This document shows, one piece after another, positions 34,110 to 46,421 of a stretch of 64,000 nt of DNA (its first letter is position 1; the number at the start of each line of letters is the position of its first letter). This DNA is from Pegoplata infirma (taxonomy: Eukaryota; Arthropoda; Insecta; Diptera; Anthomyiidae), in assembly GCA_963921195.1 (NCBI GenBank), contig OY992539.1:37787754-37851753 (forward strand), written 5' to 3'. The notes below the pieces were generated by a model, which ran no database searches, was not told the DNA's origin, and was given only the letters and a program-made list of their open reading frames with translations. The translations under genes were made by a program, and so were the position numbers.

Positions 34110-35240
34110 CGACAATTCACAATATTTCACACATTTTTACACGTTAAAACTTTGAGCCCCACATTGGGAGCCAAAATGTTTTGCAACAGTTTTTGGCTAA
34201 TTTACAAAAAAAAACAAAATCCAGAAACTTCTTAAAAGCAAATTCCAACAGTTCTAAAATTGTTTAATAGCAATTTACTTATAAACTGTTAATAGAAATT
34301 TCCAATATTTCATACCTTTTTACACGTTTAAACTTTGAGCCCTACGCTGGGAGCCAAAATTGCGACTATTGCAAATTTAAGTTAAAACCCAAGTGAAAAT
34401 GTGAAGGTTCAGTACTGATCCGAAAAATGGATCGCTAAGATTAGATCAGTTTTTATCGGACGAATACAAAAAGTATGACATTGTATTCGTCCGATTACAA
34501 CTGATCTAATCTTAGTGAACCATTTTTCGGATCAGTACTGATTTTTTAAATCGCAAATCATTACTGATCTTGCTCGGATCAGTAGTGATCTTTCAAATCT
34601 CGGATAAGATGTGATATAGAAAAGAATATATTTAAAAAAAATATATACTCGGAAAACGACTGTTGCAAATTCGAATAAACCGCGATTAATATTTTTAACA
34701 ACTTTAAGCTTAAAAAGTTTAAACAAATTCAATTCAAAATTACTTTGTATTGATTTATGTAGATTCTTTGTTTGTCAAAGCAACACATTTAAATCAACAT
34801 TTTGGACTCCGAGTTCTGTTGATCAGTGCCGATCAACAAAATTTTATGTATGTCAATTGATATGTATGTGCCCCACGTTGGGCTCCAAAATGGCAAAGCA
34901 AAATCAATAAACCTCTCTATAGCAAAGTCTAACGATTCTACTAATATTTTACATAAATTTATTTAAAAATTCCTAGTAGAAATTCCCAACATTTCACACA
35001 TTTTTATACGCTTACATTTTAAGCCCTGCATTGGGAGCCAAAATATTTGCAACATTTATTTGGGCAATTACAGAAAACAAAACAAAGAAAAATCAAATTA
35101 AAACAAATGACATAGTCTTACGATTCTACTAATATTTTACATAAATTCACTGGCAAATTCCTAATAGAAATTCCGAATATTTCACACATTTTTACACGTT
35201 TAAATTTTGGGCCCTACATTGGGAGCCAAAATATTTTTCA
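34110..35240. repeat. ~185-bp repeats with LTR primer-binding-site-like motifs
   Basis: Four related blocks contain TTTCACACATTTTTACACGT followed by a TTTGAGCCC(C/T)ACATTGGGAGCCA core: cores at 34156-34173, 34339-34356, 35023-35040 and 35211-35228. A fifth core at 34870-34887 (GCCCCACGTTGGGCTCCA) has different flanks. On the minus strand the cores match the tRNA-Lys primer-binding site at 14 to 17 of 18 positions. The tRNA-Lys site is normally single and next to an LTR; here it is tandem and no gag-pol frame is present. Confidence 0.55.
34409..34541. repeat. 133-bp GATC-rich palindrome
   Basis: TCAGTACTGATCCGAAAAAT...GGATCGCTAAGATTAGATCAGT is matched in inverse by ACTGATCTAATCTTAG and ATTTTTCGGATCAGTACTGA. 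The centre is near 34475 and the arms are about 60 bp with few mismatches. Confidence 0.65.
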
Positions 35241-35315
35241 AACATTTTTATCCAATTATAAAAAAAAAACAAAGAAAAATCCCCAAAACTTTTTGGTGGC
35301 AAAAACTAACGTTTT

Positions 35316-36131
35316 TATACCCTACACCACTCTGTGGTACAGGGTATAATGAGTTTGTGCGGATGTTTGTAACTACCCGAAATATTGGTTCTAGACCTAC
35401 CTTCAAGTATACCGATCGACTCAGAATTACTTTTTGAGCCGATTTAGCGATGTCCGTCCGTCCGTCTGTCCATCTATCGGTTTAAGCACGATACAGGTCG
35501 CAATTTTCGATCAATTGACTTGAAATTTAAAACTTAAGCATCTTTTGGCCCAAGGATGAAACCTGTTGAAATTGGAGAAAATCGATCCATGTTAAGACCC
35601 CATATAAACGCCCACTTTGGATTCGGCTAAAATGACTCTAATAACCGTCTTTTAACAGATATCGCTTTGAAATTAAGCAGGTAAACAATTTTTGTATGCA
35701 CAAATCACCATTCCAAATTTCAAAGGAATCGGGGCAGTCTTTCTTGTATTCCCCATACAAACCACCCTCCCGATATTGATATAATTTTCTCAAAATTCAT
35801 AAAAATGGAAATATTTGATAAAAATTTTATTTTTAGGTGTTAAACGTGCACTTTAGTAACCTAATCAAATCAGAATATAATTGGACCATTTTTGAACTTA
35901 GTCCCCTATATAAAAATTTCGACCGATATTCAGTTAAATCGGTCTATTGACAAAAAAATAAACCAAGTCCACGAAAATTTTATCTGTTTGTGTTTTCTAC
36001 ACCAAAAAAAAAAGATTTAACAAAAGGCACACCCAATCGGTCCATGCTTGGACTTGGGACCCATTTTCAGGAAAACACTGGTGTAGGGTATCATATGGTC
36101 GGTCTTGACCGACTATAACTTTCTGACTTGT
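35316..36131 (+). mobile_element. GTCC-microsatellite interspersed element, second family (copy N1)
   Basis: It starts with the hairpin TATACCCTACACCACTCTGTGGTACAGGGTATA (quoted in parts: TACCCTACACCAC / GTGGTACAGGGTA), then TTTGTAACTACCCGAAATAT, a (GTCC)n block at 35453-35470, CACGATACAGGTCGCAATTT, and ends GGTCTTGACCGACTATAACT near an ACTTGTTTTT tail. Inverted copy N2 (55395-56090) and copy N3 (59970-61640) share this order. The GTCY block and end hairpin again recall mini-me/DINE elements. Confidence 0.6.
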
Positions 36132-36379
36132 TTTTTTTTTTGTTTTAAGCAAATTCAAAATTTACAACTTCACTCTAAATTTATAACCGACTATTCGAAT
36201 ACAACACAATCAAAGTTTTAACTTTAAGCTTCAAAAGCTAAAACAAATTTACCTCAAAATTGGTATGTATTGATTGATGTTGATTGTTGTATTAAAACAC
36301 AACATTTTGGTGACCCGCGTTGTGTTGATTAAGTATATCTGATCAACAAGAATTAACATAATTTAGTTGAAATGTTTGT

Positions 36380-36397
36380 GCCCCACGTTAGGCGCCA
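36380..36397 (-). other. LTR primer-binding-site-like motif, 17/18
   Basis: The minus strand reads TGGCGCCTAACGTGGGGC, one mismatch from the tRNA-Lys primer-binding site. The upstream flank resembles that of the motif at 34870 (TTGATTGATGTTGATT, CAACATTTTGG, GTTGATCAG-like). Confidence 0.45.
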
Positions 36398-36419
36398 AAA
36401 TGGGCTTTTTAAAAAAATA

Positions 36420-37831
36420 AGCTTTTGTATACTCTTTTTTATACTTCTCTTTTCATAAGATAAGAATTTTTAAGCTCCATAACTCCACAGACATGTAAAC
36501 ACCAAAACCCACATTATTTTAACCAAAAATATCAAAAATTTCTTAATTTTTTTTTTTTTTTTCAATTTTCCAATAAAAATTTTAAATCCTATAATTTTCT
36601 TGGTATTAAAACAACAATATAAAAAAATGCGTCCTTTTTATAAAAAAAAAACAAGATCAATTTTAGTCAATTAACATCAAAAAATAAATAATATAAAGCG
36701 TTTTTAAAAATTTAAAATTAAAAATAAAATAAATTTTAAGTCAAAAAAAAATTTTGAAAAAAAAAAACTAAATATTATTGTATAATAAAAAACATGATAA
36801 GATAAAAAGCTTTAACTTTTTTTTGGGATATTAAAATAAATTGTCAAGCTATCATCTAAAAAAAATTGAGGAAAAACCTAAAACTTTTTAATTTTGTTTA
36901 AAATAATTCACATAAAGATGATAAAGGTGATATAAAAAAAACCTTCCAAAAAAGATAAAAATTTAATAACATATATACATACACAACATACATACCCCAA
37001 TAAAAAAACAAAAATTTTTTATATAAATAAAATAAAAAGAAAATTTTTAAATATTCTTAACAAAAAAGACATAAAGTCAATTTAGGCTTTAATTTATATT
37101 TTTATTGATTTTTTATACATTATTTTTGGTTTTTTTTTAATTCAAAAAAATATTTTTTTAAATGAATTTATTTAATAACTTCTTCTAAAACTCTTTCCCT
37201 CTCTTTCTCTCTCTCTCTCTCTGGACAACATATCATTTCTTTAGAAAAATATTTAAATAAAAATTAAATAAAAATATATTATACACCCATATATTAGTAG
37301 TAAAAATAAAAAAAAACAAAAACCTTTAAATAAAATTTAATATAATTTATTATTTTTTTTTAAATAAATAAATATTTTAATTATTATTACTTAAGTTCTT
37401 TAAAATTTTACAGTTTTTATTTTAATATATAAGTTCGTTCTCATTTAAAATTTATTTAACTCACTCTTCATAAACTCTCACAAACTCTCTCTCTCTCTCC
37501 TGTGAAAGTGTTACAAGTTAGAGAGTTTTATACTCTCTTACACACTCTCAATAAAACACAATTTTTCCTATTAGAAAAAGCTTTTTCTAAAAACATCTTT
37601 TAAAAAAGCTTTTTCTTTTTTTAACAAAAAAATATAAAAAAAAAATTAATATTAAATTTAATATAAATAAAAAAATAAAATTAAAAGCAAATAACACTTT
37701 CACTATATTGACAATATCTTTATATTTTACACTATACTTATAATTAAATATATTAAAAAATAAAAATTAAAAAAAAAAAATTCCCCAAAAAAAATCTATT
37801 AATCATTAAGTGATGGTATCTTTAAATAAAA
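36420..37831 (+). other. A-rich low-complexity tract with CT microsatellite
   Basis: Mostly runs of A and AAATAA/AAATTTAA. A (CT)n run is at about 37198-37222 and an imperfect one at 37490. No gene is seen. Plus-strand A excess persists through 38900 outside the MITE below. Confidence 0.5.
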
Positions 37832-37835
37832 TATA

Positions 37836-38422
37836 CACTCAAAATAATCACTCTGTTAAATTACAGAGATACTCTGCTGAGCCAGCAGAAAATACCATAG
37901 ATTTCCAACCAGCAAGATTTTTTGTTATTTTACGAAGAAAACTCTGTAAAATGATTTCGATAAAAAAAACTGTAAATTTACAGAATTATCTGTAAAATAT
38001 TGATGAAATCGAAAAAAATTTTACCAAAAAAACTCCGTAAATTAACAGAGTTTTAGTTAAATGCATTTTATGAGTTCAAAATTTTACAAAAAAAACTCTG
38101 TAAATTTACAAAGTTTTAGTTAAATATATTTTATGACTAAAACTTCTCTGCTTCAAAAACATTAATAAAAATTAAATTAATTAAGAATTAAATATTGTTA
38201 AATTTCCAGCTTTAATGCTTCCAAATTTACTTTTTTATTTTTGTAAAAATTACAAGTTTTTAATGAGCAACTCCAACTTTACAAAATTTTGTTTTTCGGT
38301 CACAAGAAAATACAAAGAACTTTCATAAAATCTGTATTTCGACAGATAACTTTGTCAAATATCTGTCGAATTGAGATTACAGTCATTTTACAGAGTATTT
38401 AACAGAGTTATTATTTTGAGTG
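37836..38422. mobile_element. 587-bp CACTCAAAATAA-ended MITE with TATA/TA duplication
   Basis: CACTCAAAATAATCACTCTG at the left and its inverted near copy at the right, with TATA on both sides (minimal TA). Subterminal CTCTGTAAATTTACAGAG-type dyads are repeated at about 37850, 37945, 38030, 38095 and 38395. It belongs to the same terminal family as 10404-11529. Confidence 0.65.
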
Positions 38423-38924
38423 TATATAAATTAAAATATATAAATTTAAAAACAAAAAAAAAAATATAAAACAAAAAAATTGTATTTACACTTAAAATTT
38501 AACAAATGAAAAACAAAAATCATACTATAATAAACAATTTAATGTTAAGACATTATACAAAAAAAAAAAAATGACAAAAAATATAAATAAAATTAATTAA
38601 AAGTAAATAAAATTAAATATATTAAAAAAAATGAAAAAGAAAACTACTTTTTGAAGAACAAATAAAATTAAAAAATAAAATATTAAAGAAATATGATGTT
38701 ATGATCTAAGCTATATACATATAGTTTTCTATAATATTGACAACAACAAACAAAAAGAAAAAAAAAACAGAAAATTATTATACATTATGTATTAATTAAA
38801 AACAGAGAATCATATAACTATTAAAAATATTATTAAATATAAAATTAAATTTAAATAAATAAATAAAAACCATACAAAAAAAAATACTCATAATTGTATT
38901 TACAATTTCTTTCATTTAAATTTA

Positions 38925-39066
38925 TGGCGTTTTCTTTTCTGGAAAAAAATTTTGCACTTTATGCACTTTTTTTTCTTAAATGACTCTTGGTGCTCAGTTA
39001 TTTACAGTAAATAAAAGAAAAAAAATGCAGAAAGTGCAACATTTTTTTCCAGAAAAGAAAACGCCA
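38925..39066. mobile_element. 142-bp hairpin MITE with TTA target duplication
   Basis: TGGCGTTTTCTTTTCTGGAA and its inverted copy TTCCAGAAAAGAAAACGCCA, flanked by TTA at 38922-38924 and 39067-39069. The pairing continues through GCACTTT / AAAGTGC. A 3-bp TTA duplication fits the PIF/Harbinger type (inference). Confidence 0.65.
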
Positions 39067-39082
39067 TTAGTTTTCAAAAGGC

Positions 39083-39265
39083 ATGTTAGGCCAAAGTGGA
39101 CTCCACTTTCAAAAAAGCTTTTTTAAAAAGCTTTGGTTACAAAAAGCATGTGTAAAGCAAGTTGGCGAACCAGATATGCTAGCAAATATTTTAAATATTC
39201 GTTCAGAACAAGGTGAACAGAGTTTCTTACAAGAGGTAAACAAAGACGTCATAACTAATTTTTGA
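39083..39265 (+). CDS. 60-codon open frame, product unknown (doubtful)
   Basis: I do not recognise this frame. It starts at an ATG just right of a MITE and reads MLGQSGLHFQK, then LQKACVKQVGEPDMLANIL and EQGEQSFLQEVNKDVITNF before a TGA. Its composition (Gln, Glu, Val, Gly) is less A/T-driven than the chance frames around it, so it may be a fragment or remnant of a real coding exon. No splice site, domain or neighbour supports a function. It could equally be chance. Confidence 0.2.
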   Translation: MLGQSGLHFQKSFFKKLWLQKACVKQVGEPDMLANILNIRSEQGEQSFLQEVNKDVITNF

Positions 39266-42200
39266 CAATTTTTTACAAAAACTACTCATAGCTTTTTAAT
39301 GACAACAAACGACATTGGTTAGGTTAGTTTGTAAGTGGCTGCTAACAACGTTTTACTACTAGTCCCTGTCTTTTTATTAAAATCCTAAGATATTTAATTT
39401 TGACGTCCGTCTTTCTTCTAGAGGCATACCAACTCATTCCAATTCTGTTGGAACCTGCTCTAGCTTCTTAGAATTTAGTAAATGACTTCATAGAATTAAG
39501 TTAAAAATTCAAAATGGAGAAAACTAAGCGAGATAGAGTGAAACGGGTTAAATTTTCAAAAGAAGGTTCTATAGAAAAAAATATGAAATCTAACTCTACA
39601 TGTCTAACTCTACATGTCTGTCGGGATCTCAAGACCCTAATTTCGGATCTAAAATTTGACATTCCCGAGATTATTTTTCTTATTTTTAGGAAAAATATGA
39701 ACTAAAACAAATGAAAAAATCTTTGGAGCCAAATTGTTTCTCAAAATTTAGTTCATTTTCCTATTTTTTACCTCTCTTTTTTTGAGTGTAGTTCCCAGCC
39801 TTACAAGCTCATTGGCTTTGCAATTCCCTGGAATGTCTATGTACCCTGGGCCCCATATTAGTCGTATGTAAAACTGATTGGCCATCACTTGGGGCCGTTA
39901 ACCCTTTAACGACCACAGGCAAGTATACTTGCCAAAGTTTCTTTGGCGATTATTTTTGTTCAAGTGAAACATAGGGTAAATGTCATAAAATACGAATTGT
40001 AAAGTATTGTTTGGACAACAAAAGTCTAGTTAACAGTAAGTCTCTAATGTAATCCACTTACTCACTGTAAGCCCTCAAAATTTGTAAAATGATTTTCTAT
40101 ATTTTAGGGAGAAAAGGATCTTTACTTGTAGAACAAAATCGGGGGCAAGAAGGGGGTTTAGGGGTCCAAATTCTTGTAGGGGAACTATTATTGAGTTAAA
40201 GATCTTAAAAATCATAGCAAGTAGCAGATTGTTTTGGCAAGAACTGCGGAATCGTCAAAGGGCAAATAAATTTGACATTAAAAAGTTTTTCTGAAGATTA
40301 TTATAACTGGATAATATGAAACTAGTAAGAAACAAACCAGGATGTCTTAAATTTTTAGAAAAATTCAAATTTTTCTTTCACACTTTTCTCAATTCAAAAA
40401 CCATACATGAACATTTCCATTTAACTTTTGATTTTAAGATTTAAAAAATATTAAATTTTTTTTTGAAGGCACATCAAAATCGTTTAGTACGCATATAAAC
40501 ATGCATTTAGTAAGTTCAAATCCATTCGCGTGAAGAACTTTCAGCTGACGGCGCGAAAGTTATGGCGGTTTAAAGATTTTAATTAAAAACAAAAATTCTA
40601 AAAATTACAATTATTATTAGAATTTAACAAAATCAATGTTAATTAACGTTTCATACTATTCCCACTAAAAACCGGATAAATTACGTCAATTAACGTGGGT
40701 ATACAATCAGATTTTTACGTTAAAAGTTTGTTTTTAAAAGTAGCTTGATATGCAATTTACGCGAAATTTAATGACGATGGAAAAGTTTGTTTAAAAAAGT
40801 AGCTTTGTTAATGCTTGATATGCAATTTACGCGAAATCTACTGACAATGGACCAAATTAAAGGTCATATTCGGATTTAGCACCCTCAAATTAGTTAAGAA
40901 ACATGTGCATTATGCAAAATTGTGAATTTTTAAAAGTGATGCAATTTCTGATTAATGAAATTTTGAAAAATGCATAAAATCCACAATCATCAAAATTCAT
41001 TAATGCCGCTGAGTTTTGGGATAAAGCTTTATAAGTACTGGCAATTACCATTTATAGAAATTAATTTCTATTAGCGGTTTGGGTGTGCCCTGGCGGTTTA
41101 TCTGGAGTCAAAATTGGCGCGTTTTCAGCGTACAGTTACATTAAGTCCCAATTTTTGCACACGATCCATAATACCCATTACAAACAATCGTCTGAAGGGT
41201 ATATTTGAAATCTAGATTCTTTTCGCGTGAAAATACAAGCAAAAGTTTAAAATCGTGAAATGTCAGATTTTTGCAAAATTTTTGCTAATCAAAATTTTAA
41301 CACGCTATATCGATTTTATTATAAGAAATCGAAAAATATTTGGATCACGCGATGTGCTGGCCACTTTTAAGAAATATTGCGAATGTGCCTCGCAAAAAAG
41401 TGGATTTTTGATGACTTTCAGGTTTTGTCTCTCAACTTTTGTCTAGCTAGTACTCCGCTCCTATTGAGGGCACATTGATGAGACCGGTTTTAAACTGTAG
41501 GGAATTATTACAGCTGTCATTCTTTATATTAGCTTTTGAAAAGTATGAAGCGGCGCAAATTTCCTGATCAAAAAACGACAAAAAATTGAAAATGAAGAAA
41601 TTTTAACTTCAAACTTTTTTATTATTGATGGCACATCAAATTCATAAATACATCTTTGTTGAACAAGTATAGGGACCATATACTTTAAATCTTCGGAGAA
41701 TACGTTGGACGGCGCAAGTACAATAGGCCAAAGAGTACATAATTTTTATAAAATTTCAATCGACTTTTCCACATTTCGTAAGTTTGATTGTCGATAACTA
41801 CCGCAAATTAAGATTTTTAGCCTTAAGTGTTTGTAAGCTAATTGCATTAGAAGTCCTTTAATCATTTCTATCAGTAGATAGCCATTTGGACGCAAATAAA
41901 AAAAGTTATTGCCAAAAAACCAAAATTTCAAAGAAATGAAAAGTTAAATGGAAATGTCCATATACATATACATATATCAAATCAAAAAATTATAATACAT
42001 AATTATAATTAGAGCCTGAGCTCGACTGTCTTTACAAAAACAATAATGGGCAAATTTTTTCACCAAGAAAAATAAGGGGGAAGGAGAGGGGTTAGGAGTC
42101 CAATTTTTTGTTTGATAACTAATATTAGATCTCGACCATGATCAGAAAATCCATATTGCTTCCTCAGAAAATGTATGGTCGTCAAAGGATTAAGTGCAGA

Positions 42201-42572
42201 TCTTGTTTTCAGAAACATTGATTCAAAAAAAAAACCTACGACTTTGTTCCGTGACGGAGACTAATCAAAGATGGGCAAATGAATGGACGTGTGAGACAAC
42301 ACGACTGATTTAGCCTTCTCTTAATTAGGGGCGCAAACATTAAGTTTAAGATTTTTTAAGATACAAAATAATTTGCAAAAAAAAATAAAAAGAAAAAACT
42401 AAAATTTAAAAGTTAATTTTAAATAGTGATTGTGCTAATTTATACCAAAATATGCATTTTAAAGTTCCACTTTTGATTTTCCCAATCTTTTTTTGGTACC
42501 AATTTCAGGCAAATCGAATAAAATTAACCCTTGACGCCTGGCGATTAAAGTTTTATATTTTTGAACACATGC
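39266..42572. other. AT-rich DNA, weak foldback structure, no gene
   Basis: GAACATTTCCATTTAACTTT at about 40409 recurs inverted near 41937-41960 (AAAGTTAAATGGAAATGTCC), and a GGCACATCAAA segment recurs directly at about 40468 and 41630. This suggests a ~1.5-kb decayed foldback element. GGGGGCAAGAAGGGGGTTTA and a related stretch occur at about 40141 and 42075. Open frames here are short and motif-free. Confidence 0.35.
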
Positions 42573-42580
42573 GGTACATT

Positions 42581-43387
42581 TAGTGTTTATAAAAAACCGA
42601 CATTTTGGAAAACCGGTTTCTCGGTTAACCGAAAATCAGCTTTTTCTGTTAACCGGTTTTATCGGTTAAAAATGAATGAAAAACCCGGTTAACCGGTTTT
42701 TTTTCTTTAACTGACAAACTCAAAAAATACTTTAAAATAGCTAAATTTTATTAAATAAAAAAGCGAATATATAACTTAAGTTAACATATTTGTTTCTTTC
42801 AGCAAAGTTGGCAACTGATACCTTTTCAAAATAGCGGTATTTAAATACGGTGCTTTTAATTTAACTTTTATTTGTTTAACTTAACTTTTAATTGTTTTAT
42901 TTAAAAAATAAATCACTTCGTTGTAAATTGCAGTACCGTATTTTATTTCGATGTTCTTTTATTGGGATTCTCTCCATTAACAGGAATTTTACTATCTGGT
43001 TAACAAGTCACTTATAAAGTTTTCAATGAAAGTGCCCAAAACTTGCTTACAACAATGTGAATTTTTAATATTTACCAGATTCAAAATAAAATCCCTATTT
43101 TGAAAATTGTTTCTTGTAGATAAAAAATATTTTAGACTTTCTCACGGATTTTCAAGGTTTTTTTAACGAAATTTTAAAAATGTCATAAAAAATAAGTAAA
43201 AACCCTTAATAATTGCAAAAATAATCCGTTTTGCATGTATTTAAAGAAACCGGTTAACCGACAGAAAAAAAAACGGTTTTCGGTGCACCGGAAATTTTCA
43301 ATTCCGGTTAACCGGTTTGCAAAAAAACCGAATTTTTGGGAAAAAACCGGTTTTTCGGTTAACAGGTTAACCGGTTTATAAACACTT
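42581..43387. mobile_element. 807-bp hAT-like element with 8-bp target duplication GGTACATT (H2)
   Basis: It starts TAGTGTTTATAAAAAACCG and ends GGTTTATAAACACTT. GGTACATT stands at 42573-42580 and 43388-43395. Subterminal CCGGTTAACCG motifs are repeated on both sides (CGGTTTCTCGGTTAACCG, AACAGGTTAACCGG). Eight-bp duplications and TAGTG ends are typical of hAT elements; no transposase remains. A diverged, broken inverted copy occupies 54380-58297. Confidence 0.75.
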
Positions 43388-43395
43388 GGTACATT

Positions 43396-44107
43396 ATATT
43401 TAACAATTTTGATGCGCTTAACACAACAAATATATAACAAAAAATTTCGGTTTTTTCGAACGGTCAAGAAATTTAAAAAAAATATATCTACATTATTTTC
43501 CTTGACCCTTTCATAAGCTTGAGAAAAAAAATAATAAAAAAAAAAAAACTTTCAGATTTTTTTCTAATTTCTTGAACGTAGGAAAAAATGGCGATTGACC
43601 GAGTTTAGAAACTTTTTGATATTCGTGTTCAGCATTCATTTCATATTTTCGTATTCAGAATACCATAATTTATAAAAATAATTTATTGCAAGATAATTTT
43701 TTATATTTTTAAATTTTTCACCAATCCAAAATTTTAAACGCAGGTGGCACGGGTTAAGTGCCACCTGTTAAGTTTAAATGAAAGATTGTCTCAAGCTCTA
43801 TGAAAGGTTCAAGGGTAAGATAATTTGTTTTTTATTCTTGAACGTAGGGAAACCCTAAATTCGTTTGCAATTTTCAATTATCGATATCTCGAAAACCGTT
43901 TGACTGATTTTAACATTTTTTTTGATATACGTGTTCAGCGATTCAAAATTATAAAATATAATATGTCGCAACATATATTTTTTATTTACAGGTCAATTTA
44001 ATCCGATTGGCCTTAAAATTCTGCCACATAAGTTTTTGGCCTAGTAGAATAAAAATTTGCCGGGATATTAAAAATCGGAAGAAAAAAATTACGCTCTAGT
44101 GCCCTGT
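43396..44107. other. AT-rich DNA without recognised feature
   Basis: Two TTCTTGAACGTAGG phrases (about 43570 and 43837) with GATATTCGTGTTCAG / GATATACGTGTTCAG downstream suggest an old ~270-bp direct repeat. No gene. Confidence 0.35.
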
Positions 44108-44115
44108 ATTTGAAG

Positions 44116-45642
44116 TTAGTGTTTCCAATTAATCGACCCTGCCGGTTAACCGGTTAGGGCATTATTCGAAAATTGACGAAAATTGGTTAATCGGTTATTC
44201 GGGTCGATTAATCGGAAAAAGTGGCGATTAATAGATTAATCGTCAAAAACAATGAAAAATTAATTTTAAACGATTTTTAAAAAGTAGTGTAACAAAAAAT
44301 AAAAGTATTTTAAGTAAAATTTCATTTCATTTCACACAAAAAAAATAAGAATGAGTTTCAATTAGTATTTTAATTGATTTAGCACCTATCACGAAAATAA
44401 TAGTATTAATTACTAAAATTTGTAAAAGTTTATTATTGCAAAAGTGTATTTATTCTCAATTCACGGAAATTTTCGAAATCTATTAAAAAATTTTATCATA
44501 TCAATTAAAAAAATTATTAAAACCAAAATCGAACTTATTAAAATTTTTAATTAAAATTTTTTGTGTGTAGTTTTTAAAGGGGAAACCCAAAACTCAACAA
44601 ATTAAAATTTAGATATAATAAAAATTCCTAAATTTGATTTGGAATTTTCTAAATTTCAATCAGATTTCTGAGTTTCATTTGGCCATTTCCGTTTTTCAAT
44701 TGGGATTTCAAAATTTCAATTAACTTATAATTGTAATTTTTAAATTTAAACTTTGATTTTCTAAACTATAAAAATCAATTCAGGTTTGTGAATTTCAGTT
44801 GGCTTTTCTTAATTTCAATTGGTATTTCTTAATTTCAATTGGAATTTTTGAATTTTAATTGTGCTTTTCAGAATTTTAATTGGTGTCTTCTATATATTAA
44901 TTTTGATTCATATAATTTGATTTCAGTTTTCTAAATTTCAATTGGGATTTCAATTGAGATTTCTGAATTTTACTAGCTCTTCAGAAACTGAATTATCTTT
45001 TCTGAATTTCATTTAGAATTTTTAAATTTTTAATTTTGCTTTTCTACATTTCAATTGAGATTTCTTAATTTCAGTAGGCTTCTGTAAATTTCAATTTTGT
45101 GAAATTGGAAGTTTCTGAATATCAATTAGGATTTCTAAATTTCAATAAACTTTTCTGAATTTGGATTGAGCTTTCGTAAATTTTAATTGGGCGTTTCTGA
45201 ATTTCGATTTGGATTTCTGAATTTTAATTGGGATTTCTGAATTTGAATTAGCTTTTCTGAATTTCAATTGCGATTTTCTGAATTTTAATTGGAATTTTCA
45301 ATATGGCGTTTGAAAACTTTAATTAGGATTTCTGAGTTTTAAATGCATTAAATCATGATTAAATTTTTAACTTTGCTTTTCTAAACTTTAATTGCTGGTT
45401 TCTGAATATTTTTTTCTCTAGTTTTGACTTTTTTCGGAAGTGTTTGTAAAAAAGAGGAAGTGTTTTAAACAAATTATAGTAGAATATAGAGATAATAATA
45501 TTAACCGGTTAATCGAACCATTTTATCCGATTAATCGGGTCGAATAATTATTCGCGTTTTAAATTATTTGTTTCGACATTAACCGAAATAGAGGCGATTA
45601 ATCGAGGAATCGGTTAATCGATTAACCGAATTGGAAACACTA
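44116..45642. mobile_element. 1.5-kb hAT-like element with 8-bp target duplication ATTTGAAG (H1)
   Basis: It starts TTAGTGTTTCCAATTAATCG and ends CCGAATTGGAAACACTA, with ATTTGAAG at 44108-44115 and 45643-45650. Subterminal GGTTAATCGATTAACCG-like motifs abound. The middle (about 44630-45400) is a degenerate ~25-bp tandem repeat around AATTTCAATTGGGATTTCTG. No transposase frame. Confidence 0.75.
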
Positions 45643-45650
45643 ATTTGAAG

Positions 45651-46421
45651 GAATTTTTTTATAGGAAAAAAATATTTTTCAGTTGTTTTTAACTTTTAAA
45701 ATATCATTAACTGTCAATTTGTATTGATTTTACTATAAAAATTTAGTAAGTGCATATAAAATCATCTTCGAAATGTGTGACACTTTTTATTTTTCTGTAC
45801 ATTTACTAATTTTATATACAGATTTTTAGTGTTGACACTGAATTTCATTTGAAAAATATGCTTTCCCACTTAAAACAAACTGCATACTTCACAAATTTAA
45901 AATTAATACTCAAATAAACATTTTTGATCTTTGAGAAATTGTGTGTAAATACAAACACACAGAAAAAAATAAAAAAAATATTTAATTAAAAAATTCGTAG
46001 ATTTAATTAAAAAATTAATTAAATCCGGACCAATCACTAAAATGCGCAAATAAATTAAAAATATTTGTATGTCGTTAATTAAAAATAAATGGATATTTAT
46101 TTAATTAAAAACTTAATACTATAAATTAAAAAATTTAATTAAAATTTAAAAAAAAAATAATTAAAATTTTAATTGTATAAATTAAAAAAATTAATTAAAA
46201 ATATTATATTAAAAAAAAATAATTTGTAAAAACATTCTTTTTGAATAAAATAGTTTAAAAAAAAATATTTCTTCAAACTTTACCAAATTTATTTATGCCG
46301 TAAAGACATAGTCAGTGAGATGATTTTATAAAGTTGATTATAAACCTTTCATATACATACACATAAAACTATAAACAAAATGAGAATTCAAAAACCTACG
46401 TGAAAAAAAAAAAAAAAACTT
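45651..46421. other. AT-rich DNA; TTAATTAAA-rich repeat with CACAGAAAA end
   Basis: From ACACACAGAAAAAAATA (45956) the sequence is dominated by TTAATTAAAA phrases to about 46210. A sibling with the same phrases lies at 48620-48862 and ends TTTTCTGTG. Possibly a MITE family of the 1782-2323 type. No gene. Confidence 0.4.

Noticed and set aside
34110..36400. A complete LTR retrotransposon
   Set aside because: Only primer-binding-like motifs are present; no gag, protease, reverse transcriptase or integrase frame and no clear LTR pair.
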